Assembly (NCBI GenBank): GCA_903789615.1
Contig: CAIFEV010000005.1
Span: forward strand, 62,001-126,000
Source of the DNA: an uncultured Lachnospiraceae bacterium
Lineage (GTDB): Bacteria > Bacillota > Clostridia > Lachnospirales > Lachnospiraceae
Length of the DNA: 64,000 bases
Direction of reading: 5' to 3'
Below, in pieces: positions 34,935 through 41,633 of the stretch (positions are counted from its first letter, which is position 1; every line of letters starts with the position of its first letter). Below the pieces are notes generated by a model that made no database searches, had not been told where the DNA came from, and worked only from the letters and a program-made list of their open reading frames with translations. Both the position numbers and the translations under genes were made by a program.

Positions 34935-36640
34935 TTCTGTGAAGTCGTCTCGTCGATGTCAAGCGTCTCCATCCCGTCGTCCTCTGACATGATCCGGCTC
35001 ACGCCGTCCGCCAGCGTCTTCTCGTCCGGCTCAAGGCTCCGGTACGGCACCTGGCCGGCGTTCGGCATCAGGTCATCCTCTTCGCCGTCGTCCGGGCCGC
35101 CCGCCAGGATATCATCATCCAGATCCTCAAACTCGTCGGGGTCTTCGTCTTCCAGCCCCCGCGTCTGACTTCCGGACACACTTCTTTCCGGGCCATCCGG
35201 GCCATCATCCGGCCCGTCAGCATGCGTCCAGCCGTCCTTGTCACCGTCTCCGCCCTGCGGACCGGATTTCCCGCGGACAAGGAATACGATCATAAGTACC
35301 AGAAGCAGCAACACAACAAGCGCCAGCACGCACGCCAGTCCCTTCCAGCGATAGTCGACGGTCTTCTCCGCCGACTTGTCCGCTGCATCCGCCGTCGTCA
35401 CCTGGCGGGCCGGGCTGGCCGGCGAGAGCAGCTGGGCCGGGACCGCCTGAATACTGCCGTCCGAAGCCTGGTAGCTGTACCAGCCGACGCCCGCAAAGTC
35501 TGTATCATCATCGGATGCCGGGCGGCCGTAGAAAATCACCAGGCCGCTGCTGTTCTGATATGCCGTGTAGTCACTGCCGCCGATGGTGACCGTGACCGGC
35601 GAAAAGCCGGATGGAACGGCCGTGCCTGCCGGCAGCTCCAGAATGTCGAATGTTCTCTCCGGGCTCACCACGGTCCCAAGCACCGTGACTGTCGGAACGG
35701 TTTCTGTCTGCTGCTCGCTGGTCTCCTCCGTCGTCTCTGCCGTCGTTGCCTGGGTTGTCGTCTCCTCAGCGCCTCTGCGCACATGGACGACATACTCCTC
35801 CGTGGCGCCATTTTCCGCAGTGACGGTAATGGTCACCGTGTTGTCGCCCACCACAAGCGCCGTGTCCGACACGCTGACGCGCGAAGTGCCGGAGGCAGGC
35901 ACCGCGCTGACCTGAAGCTGGTCCGTGTCCGAGGAGACATCGACCGAATAGCTGTGCGTGTCGGCAGAAAAGCCAATCGATCCGGGATATACATCAAGCG
36001 AGGAGAGTGACGTGGTGCCATCGAGCACGGCAGCAGATCCGGAATTGCCCGAATCCGGGGTTCCGGAGTCTTCGCTTCCGGAGCCGGAACCTGCGCTGCC
36101 GGAGTCAGAACTTCCGGATCCTGCGGAGCCGGAGTTCCCGGAATCCGCACTGCCAGAACCGGAGTTCCCGGAGTCTGCACTGCCGGAATTGCCGGAGTTC
36201 CCCGAGCCGCCCGCGACCTTGCCGGTGACCGTGCCGGTAAGCGTACCGGTGACCGGCAATTGCTGCTCACTTTGTGTTACAAATCGAGGATATGATACAA
36301 TGACATTAAATGATTGAGCAGCCGGAATAGTAAAATTCACTGGAAAGGACTTATTCGTAAAATCATGATCCTCTACTACTGTAGCTACCTGCTCATAAGA
36401 ACCGTCTGGATCAAATATCACACTAAATTGAGAACCAGATATTTCCGTATCCGAAGATACATTCACATTGACAGTAACCTGACTGCCAACTTCTCCAGTT
36501 GCAGAAGAAATGCTAATATTAGCTGTGCCTTCTGCTAAAACTAGAGTAGGATTATGTAAGGGTACAAAGAATCCTAACAAAAAGACAAGTAGTCCCATTA
36601 CAAATCTGCTTATGAATTTATCAATACGATTATTCTTCAT
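34931..36640 (-). CDS. Membrane-anchored surface protein with cohesin-like and cadherin-like domains
   Basis: The 569-residue protein has a signal peptide (about 1-36), a cohesin-like beta domain (about 38-125; GEVGSQVTVNVNVSS, ISGSQFSVIFDP), a Gly/Ser/Asp linker (about 142-200), a cadherin-like beta-sandwich (about 205-285), a Thr/Glu-rich stretch, an extracellular domain (about 312-400), one membrane helix (431-453) and a very acidic cytoplasmic tail. Only the first half of the cohesin-like domain is convincing. Residues 1 to about 126 are encoded by AT-rich DNA, the rest by GC-rich DNA. The preceding gene ends in a dockerin, a natural partner. The Shine-Dalgarno is weak. Confidence 0.75.
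   Translation of the reverse strand: MKNNRIDKFISRFVMGLLVFLLGFFVPLHNPTLVLAEGTANISISSATGEVGSQVTVNVNVSSDTEISGSQFSVIFDPDGSYEQVATVVEDHDFTNKSFPVNFTIPAAQSFNVIVSYPRFVTQSEQQLPVTGTLTGTVTGKVAGGSGNSGNSGSADSGNSGSGSADSGNSGSAGSGSSDSGSAGSGSGSEDSGTPDSGNSGSAAVLDGTTSLSSLDVYPGSIGFSADTHSYSVDVSSDTDQLQVSAVPASGTSRVSVSDTALVVGDNTVTITVTAENGATEEYVVHVRRGAEETTTQATTAETTEETSEQQTETVPTVTVLGTVVSPERTFDILELPAGTAVPSGFSPVTVTIGGSDYTAYQNSSGLVIFYGRPASDDDTDFAGVGWYSYQASDGSIQAVPAQLLSPASPARQVTTADAADKSAEKTVDYRWKGLACVLALVVLLLLVLMIVFLVRGKSGPQGGDGDKDGWTHADGPDDGPDGPERSVSGSQTRGLEDEDPDEFEDLDDDILAGGPDDGEEDDLMPNAGQVPYRSLEPDEKTLADGVSRIMSEDDGMETLDIDETTSQK
36129..36188 (-). repeat. Two 30-bp tandem repeats in the Gly/Ser linker
   Basis: 36129-36158 and 36159-36188 differ at only a few positions. 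They encode the SGSADSGNSG-type linker; shorter degenerate units continue over about 36030-36215. Copy number may vary between strains by slippage. Confidence 0.75.
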
Positions 36641-36850
36641 TATGTACTATCCATGCCTTTTTCATCACGGTTCAATTGTTTTTGTGCCAAGTATGTAATT
36701 TTTTATCCGCACAATATCAAAAATATCAACTTCACCATCTTTATTTGCATCAGCCGCCATCATTTGCGTATCTGTAAGTGTACGAGTCCCTAACAGATAA
36801 TTCTTAATACGAACAATATCAAAAATATCGATCTCACCGTCCCCATTCGC
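36262..36850. other. Compact AT-rich block across the dockerin/cohesin gene junction
   Basis: Sampled 60-base lines inside the block are about 35-38% GC (for example 36421-36480 and 36541-36600), against about 53-62% just outside (37321-37380, 36061-36120). The block covers most of the dockerin, the 24-bp gene gap, the signal peptide and the cohesin-like domain, and its edges are sharp. Confidence 0.7.
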
Positions 36851-38296
36851 ATCTCCCCGGATCCAGTCCTGTCCCGCAGACGAACTGTCTCCGGTCGTCT
36901 CCGCTGCGCCGCCGCCGTTTGAGCCGTCCGGTTTGCGGGTGACCGTCAGAGTGTATGCATTGGTCGTGCCATTTTCTGCCGTCACGGTGATCGTAAATGT
37001 ATTGGTACCCGTCGAAAGCGCAAACGTGCCGAGGCCGCTGACACTGGCCGAAGATACCGGAACCGTGCCGTCGATTGTGATGGAAGCCGTGTCGCTGGGA
37101 ACGATCAGTGAGTACGAATTCGTATACATGGAAAATGTCGGCGTCAGCGACCATCCGGAGACCGCAAGGCTTGTCAGACAGTTGGCCGGATTGCCGTCAC
37201 CCGTTGGCATCGGGCACGCCGAGGAAGGCATGTCATCGTACACCGGAATCGTGAATTCCAGCGCCGTGCTCTGCTTCATGGTCTCGGTGTACGCCTTTGA
37301 GGCGCTCACCGCCTCGGAGTACGGAGCCTGGATGTTCTGCATGTACTGGTGCCAGTAGCCGTCCAGATCGAATTTCTCGTAGTAGAGCGTGTCCTGCCCG
37401 ACGGAGATATAGTTCTTGCCAAGCCGGATGGCGCCGCCGATGATGGAGCGCATGCGCGTGTTCCACGGAAGCAGAAAACTCTCGTTGGTCGACTGCGCGT
37501 AGATCAGGCCGTTCTCAATAGCCGTGTGGCTGGACGTGGTCGAGGCGCCCCAGTTGTAGTAGTTGTAATACCCCTCATAGCCGGCGAGCGTCCCCGAGAT
37601 GCTGTCCGAGCCGGAGACACCGATCTCCTGGCGGATCCTGGAAGCCAGATGATACGGGCTGACGCCGGAGACCTGGCCGGCGTACATCAGGGCTTCCGGA
37701 TAGGTATAATACGTTCCCTTGTAGTAGAGATTGTCAGAAGACCCGTCCATGAACGTCCCGCTGATGATGCTCGCGACGCCGCTCTCCGTCTCCGTTCCGG
37801 AATACGACAGGCGCTGGAATGCGAAGATGTGCGTACTGTCCAGATAGTTCCGGGGGTCCATGAAATATTCCGTGATCTCATCCGATGCCTGAACCCACGA
37901 ACTGCCGTCCAGACCGTACCATGTTCCGGTGGAATAGTTGAACGCGCGGGTACTGGCGCTCTTCCAGGATGAGATGGCTGTTTTGCTCACCAGATTCTTG
38001 CGGTATCCGTTGGCGCTCTCCTTTTCACCCGCCGTGGCACTGTCCCAGCTGATGCCGAGATGATCCGCCTTGAAGATCCAGAGCGGATACTGCTCATGGA
38101 TCTCGCGAAGCGCTTCTTTGTAATCTTCCGGAAAACCTTCCGCCGCCAGGCTCTGTTCAAAAGCGTCATCGGCAGCGACACTCGCGCCGGTGAGCGCCGG
38201 GATGACCGACGCAAAAAGCGCCGTCAGGCAGGTGCCGGCAAGCAGGACGGCGCCCGCGCGGCGCACCTTCCCGGTTAACAGGTTTCGTATTTTCAT
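36665..38296 (-). CDS. Secreted glucosaminidase-type cell-wall hydrolase with C-terminal dockerin
   Basis: The 543-residue protein has a signal peptide (about 1-41), a glucosaminidase-like lysozyme-fold domain (about 130-330; YHLASRIRQE with candidate catalytic E224), a cadherin-like beta-sandwich (about 385-455) and a type I dockerin (480-543). The dockerin has two near-identical calcium-binding repeats (GDANGDGEIDIFDIV and ADANKDGEVDIFDIV). Positions 10-11 (IF) and 17-18 (KN) are the same in both, which suits dual-mode binding. The codons change from GC-rich to AT-rich inside the first repeat. The next gene encodes a cohesin-like surface protein. Confidence 0.88.
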   Translation of the reverse strand: MKIRNLLTGKVRRAGAVLLAGTCLTALFASVIPALTGASVAADDAFEQSLAAEGFPEDYKEALREIHEQYPLWIFKADHLGISWDSATAGEKESANGYRKNLVSKTAISSWKSASTRAFNYSTGTWYGLDGSSWVQASDEITEYFMDPRNYLDSTHIFAFQRLSYSGTETESGVASIISGTFMDGSSDNLYYKGTYYTYPEALMYAGQVSGVSPYHLASRIRQEIGVSGSDSISGTLAGYEGYYNYYNWGASTTSSHTAIENGLIYAQSTNESFLLPWNTRMRSIIGGAIRLGKNYISVGQDTLYYEKFDLDGYWHQYMQNIQAPYSEAVSASKAYTETMKQSTALEFTIPVYDDMPSSACPMPTGDGNPANCLTSLAVSGWSLTPTFSMYTNSYSLIVPSDTASITIDGTVPVSSASVSGLGTFALSTGTNTFTITVTAENGTTNAYTLTVTRKPDGSNGGGAAETTGDSSSAGQDWIRGDANGDGEIDIFDIVRIKNYLLGTRTLTDTQMMAADANKDGEVDIFDIVRIKNYILGTKTIEP

Positions 38297-38369
38297 GGCT
38301 TTTCCACTCTTGATGCGAGACTTTTGATTTTCGATAAACTGTCGCTTCTATACAATAACACAAAAAGCG

Positions 38370-38430
38370 AAAAGAAAAAGAAAAACCGCACAATAAATCC
38401 TTACAAATTTGTTGCAAATTTATTGCGCGG
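38370..38430 (-). terminator. Long palindrome with T-run upstream of the glucosaminidase gene
   Basis: Arms 38386-38398 and 38418-38430 (CCGCACAATAAAT against ATTTATTGCGCGG) pair with one G-T mismatch around a 19-nt loop holding the perfect palindrome ACAAATTTGT. On the minus strand TTTTTCTTTTTC follows. It could end read-through from the aldo/keto reductase gene or act as an operator. Confidence 0.6.
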
Positions 38431-38440
38431 AATATACAAT
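38412..38440 (+). promoter_or_regulatory. Plus-strand promoter with no downstream gene
   Basis: TTGCAA (38412-38417), a 17-bp spacer and TACAAT (38435-38440) face right. The next plus-strand gene is more than 20 kb away. Confidence 0.5.
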
Positions 38441-38446
38441 AGCTGC

Positions 38447-38504
38447 CATGAAGGGTGACTTTTGCATGGAGAGGGTCGGCAGAAATGCCGGCTCTTTTAT
38501 TTTT
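38447..38504 (+). ncRNA. Candidate small RNA of about 58 nt
   Basis: The segment starts about 7 nt after the -10 at 38435-38440 and ends at a strong intrinsic terminator: a 9-bp stem (38473-38481 with 38486-38494) closed by a GAAA tetraloop, then TTTTATTTTT. A 20-codon frame from the ATG at 38448 also fits but has no Shine-Dalgarno. No known RNA family is recognised. Confidence 0.4.
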
Positions 38505-38515
38505 CGCTGATCCTC

Positions 38516-39523
38516 TCACCCGGCGATTTCGTCGATTTTCTCCAGTTCTTCTTTCGTGAAGCCGGCATGTTCCGTAAATCTGCAGTTGTCCAGAATCTGT
38601 TCCGGCCTTGAGGCGCCGATGATGACAGAGCAGACATCGGAATCCTTCTCGACCCACGCCAGCGCCATCTCGGCGAGCGTCTCGCCGCGCTCAGATGCCA
38701 GATCGTTTAATGCGCGGATCTTCGAGAGCCTGTCGTCTGTCAGGTCAGATGCATGCAGGAAGCGATGATCTCTTGCGACACGGCTGTCAGACGGGATGCC
38801 GTTTAAATAGCGGTTCGTGAGCAGGCCCTGTGCCAGCGGACTGAATGCGATGATGCCGATCCCTTCTTTCGCGCAGTACTCCTTCGTGCCGTCTTTCTCG
38901 ATTGTGCGGTCAAAAATCGAGTAGCGGCGCTGGTTGACGATGAGCGGAAGATGCATCTGTCTTGCCATGTGCAGCGCGGCCTGCGTCTGTTCTCTGTTGT
39001 AGTTGGAGATCCCGGCATACAGGATCTTGCCGCTGTCCACGAGCGTCTTCAGCGCGCCCAGCGTCTCCTCAAGAGGCGTGTCAGGGTCCGGCCTGTGGTG
39101 ATAGAACACGTCGAGGTAATCCAGCCCGAGGCGCTTAAGCGACTGATCGCAGCTGGCGATGAGATACTTGCGGCTGCCCCAGTTTCCATACGGCCCCGGC
39201 CACATGTCGTACCCCGCCTTGCTCGTTACGATGAGCTCATCGCGGTACGCCCCGAAGTCCTGGGCGAGGATCTTTCCGCAGTTGCGCTCTGCCGCGCCAT
39301 TTTCCGGCCCGTAGTTGTTGGCCAGGTCAAACTGCGTGATGCCATGGTCAAATGCCGTCCGCATCATGGCCCGCATATTCTCAAAGTCACTGCCGTCGCC
39401 GAAATTGTGCCAGAACCCCAGCGAGACCGCCGGGAATTTCAGTCCGCTCTTCCCGACGCGGTTGTATTTCATCTTCCCGTAGCGGTCACCATCCGCCACA
39501 TACTTTTCCGAAAGCTCTGACAT
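38516..39523 (-). CDS. Aldo/keto reductase (YghZ/Gpr-like)
   Basis: The 335-residue protein has the AKR fold with the catalytic tetrad in GITQFDLANNYGP (Asp, Tyr), VTSKAG (Lys) and YHHRPD (His), and the C-terminal NADPH site (IIGASRPEQILDN). The pattern is closest to L-glyceraldehyde-3-phosphate reductase-type AKRs. The in vivo substrate is unknown. GAGGAGA precedes the ATG. It lies 73 bp after prfC; a GC-rich hairpin (39567-39590) sits between them. Confidence 0.9.
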   Translation of the reverse strand: MSELSEKYVADGDRYGKMKYNRVGKSGLKFPAVSLGFWHNFGDGSDFENMRAMMRTAFDHGITQFDLANNYGPENGAAERNCGKILAQDFGAYRDELIVTSKAGYDMWPGPYGNWGSRKYLIASCDQSLKRLGLDYLDVFYHHRPDPDTPLEETLGALKTLVDSGKILYAGISNYNREQTQAALHMARQMHLPLIVNQRRYSIFDRTIEKDGTKEYCAKEGIGIIAFSPLAQGLLTNRYLNGIPSDSRVARDHRFLHASDLTDDRLSKIRALNDLASERGETLAEMALAWVEKDSDVCSVIIGASRPEQILDNCRFTEHAGFTKEELEKIDEIAG

Positions 39524-39596
39524 ACAAATCTCCTCTCAAAACTCAGAATGAAACCGCTCAGTAAAGGCAGGCGCTTTCTGCGCCGCCCGCCCCTTC

Positions 39597-41192
39597 TCAC
39601 GCATTCTTCCCGAACTCGGACAACTGCAGCCCCTTGTTGCGGTCCAGCACCATCTGCGGACTCCACGCGTTGACGAAGAGCAGCAGCGGGCGGCCTTTGA
39701 GGTCCTCGACGATGCGCATGTCCGTCGTGCCGACGATTTTTTCCGGCGGGAAGTCCTGCGGATTCTCGATCCAGCGGATGTACTCATAGGGAAGCTGATC
39801 AAGCGCGATGTCGACGTTGTATTCATTCTTCAGGCGGAACTGCAGGACGTCAAGCTGCAGGACGCCGACCACGCCGACCACGATCTCTTCCATGCCGGTG
39901 TTGCGGTCACGGAAGATCTGGATTGCGCCCTCCTGGGCGATCTGGCTGATGCCCTTGACGAACTGCTTGCGCTTCATCGTGTCCGCCTGGCGCACGCGCG
40001 CGAAGTGCTCCGGCGCGAAGGTCGGAATGCCCTCGAAGACGAACTTCTCGTCGGACTCGCAGATCGTGTCGCCGATGGAGAAGATCCCCGGATCAAACAC
40101 GCCGATGATATCACCCGCGTATGCCTCCTCGACCAGATGCCGCTCGTCGGCCATCATCTCTGTTGACTTGGAAAGACGGATCTTGCGTCCTCCCTGCACA
40201 TGCCAGGCCTCCATGCCCGCCGTGTACTTTCCCGACGTGATGCGCATGAACGCGATCCGGTCGCGGTGCGCCTTGTTCATGTTCGCCTGAATCTTAAAGA
40301 CAAATGCGCTGAAGTCCGGGCGGTACGGGCTGATCTCACCGATGGAGCTCATCCGCGGCATCGGCGGCATCGACATAGTGAGGAAATGCTGCAGGAACGT
40401 CTCCACGCCGAAGTTGGTCAGAGCCGATCCGAAGAATACCGGCGTGAGCGAACCGGCGCGCACCTTCTCCAGGTCAAATTCCGCGCTGGCGCCGTCAAGA
40501 AGCTCTATCTCATCGTGCAGACGCTTCAGGAAGTAATCTCCGATCTCCCCTTCAAGGCGCGGGTCGGTTACCGGCAGCACCTCCGTCGTAACTTCCCGCT
40601 GGCCGTTCATGGCCGCCGTGAAGAGTGAAACTTCCTTGGTGTCCCGATCATACACCCCCTTGAAATCCTTTCCGGAGCCGATCGGCCAGTTGACCGGGCA
40701 GGTCGCGATGCCGAGCACGTTCTCGATGTCGTCGAGCAGATCGAACGGATCCTTTGCCTGCCGGTCAAACTTATTGATAAAGGTAAAAATCGGGATGTGC
40801 CGCATGACGCAGACCTTGAACAGCTTGATGGTCTGCTTCTCGACGCCCTTGCTGCCGTCGATGACCATGACCGCGCAGTCCGCTGCCATCAGCGTGCGGT
40901 ATGTGTCCTCCGAGAAGTCCTGATGTCCCGGCGTGTCCAGGATGTTCACGCAGTACCCGCCGTATTTGAACTGCAGGACAGAGGACGTCACGGAGATACC
41001 TCTCTCCTTCTCGATCTCCATCCAGTCGGAAACCGCGTGCCGTGCCGTCTTGCGCCCTTTGACCGAGCCGGCCAGGTTGATCGCTCCTCCGTACAGCAGG
41101 AACTTCTCCGTCAGCGTGGTCTTTCCGGCATCCGGATGCGAGATAATGGCAAATGTTCTTCTCTTCTGTATCTCCTCAGTATAATCGGGCAT
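39597..41192 (-). CDS. prfC: Peptide chain release factor 3
   Basis: The 531-residue GTPase has G1 SHPDAGKTTL, G3 DTPGHQDF, G4 NKFDR and the RF3-specific C-terminal domain. RF3 removes RF1/RF2 from the ribosome after termination. AGGAGAGG precedes the ATG at 41192. It follows an 88-residue unknown gene by 88 bp and probably shares the promoter at 41605-41633. Confidence 0.97.
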   Translation of the reverse strand: MPDYTEEIQKRRTFAIISHPDAGKTTLTEKFLLYGGAINLAGSVKGRKTARHAVSDWMEIEKERGISVTSSVLQFKYGGYCVNILDTPGHQDFSEDTYRTLMAADCAVMVIDGSKGVEKQTIKLFKVCVMRHIPIFTFINKFDRQAKDPFDLLDDIENVLGIATCPVNWPIGSGKDFKGVYDRDTKEVSLFTAAMNGQREVTTEVLPVTDPRLEGEIGDYFLKRLHDEIELLDGASAEFDLEKVRAGSLTPVFFGSALTNFGVETFLQHFLTMSMPPMPRMSSIGEISPYRPDFSAFVFKIQANMNKAHRDRIAFMRITSGKYTAGMEAWHVQGGRKIRLSKSTEMMADERHLVEEAYAGDIIGVFDPGIFSIGDTICESDEKFVFEGIPTFAPEHFARVRQADTMKRKQFVKGISQIAQEGAIQIFRDRNTGMEEIVVGVVGVLQLDVLQFRLKNEYNVDIALDQLPYEYIRWIENPQDFPPEKIVGTTDMRIVEDLKGRPLLLFVNAWSPQMVLDRNKGLQLSEFGKNA

Positions 41193-41280
41193 AACCTCTC
41201 CTAATCCATGGCAGAAAGAATCGGAGAAGGCCCTTATTCCTTAAGGTCTCCTCCGAATCGAAAGTATGGTAAACGGACAT

Positions 41281-41547
41281 TTACAGATTGTCCCTGTTCA
41301 GGTCGAACCGGAACTCCACCTCCGACGTGTCATCCCAGCGGCGGAAAACATTGACGATCGTGTCCATGATCGGCGTGTAGTCCTCTGTCTTTTCCGCCTC
41401 GATGGTGATCACCAGGCCGTCATCGCTGATGGATGCGTCCTTCACCTTGTCGACCGCCTTCATCTCTTCTGTGAGCTTGTCGCGGTCTTCCTGAGTCGCC
41501 GGAACCTTCTTCTTGCTGCTGTAATCAATAAAATATGATCTCTTCAT
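41281..41547 (-). CDS. Small protein of unknown function
   Basis: I do not recognise a family for certain. The 88-residue, highly charged soluble protein begins MKRSYFIDYSSKKKVPATQ and shows an alternating beta-alpha-beta pattern (ISDDGLVITIEAEKTEDYTPIMD, then a helix and VEFRFDLNR). It has no Cys, signal peptide or membrane helix. AAAGGAT precedes the ATG. It is the first gene after a strong promoter and lies just upstream of prfC, so a role in translation is possible but unproven. Confidence 0.75.
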   Translation of the reverse strand: MKRSYFIDYSSKKKVPATQEDRDKLTEEMKAVDKVKDASISDDGLVITIEAEKTEDYTPIMDTIVNVFRRWDDTSEVEFRFDLNRDNL

Positions 41548-41604
41548 GCCAATCTATCCTTTCATGCGTCAGAAAGCCGGCGCATTTCTGCATAAACTGA
41601 TTCA

Positions 41605-41633
41605 ATTATAGCCTCCGCGGCCGCTCATGACAA
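41605..41633 (-). promoter_or_regulatory. Promoter overlapping the end of addA
   Basis: On the minus strand TTGTCA (41633-41628), 17 bp, TATAAT (41610-41605). The -35 is made of the last two codons of addA, and the addA stop codon is in the spacer. It drives the 88-residue gene and prfC. Confidence 0.75.

Noticed and set aside
36711-36829. Near-identical 17-bp repeats at 36711-36727 and 36813-36829 as mobile-element ends
   Set aside because: They are the two dockerin repeats at DNA level (coding for DIFDIVRI), not element termini.
41193-41280. Terminator between the 88-residue gene and prfC
   Set aside because: A hairpin with TCGGAG/CTCCGA arms can be drawn, but no T-run follows on either strand.
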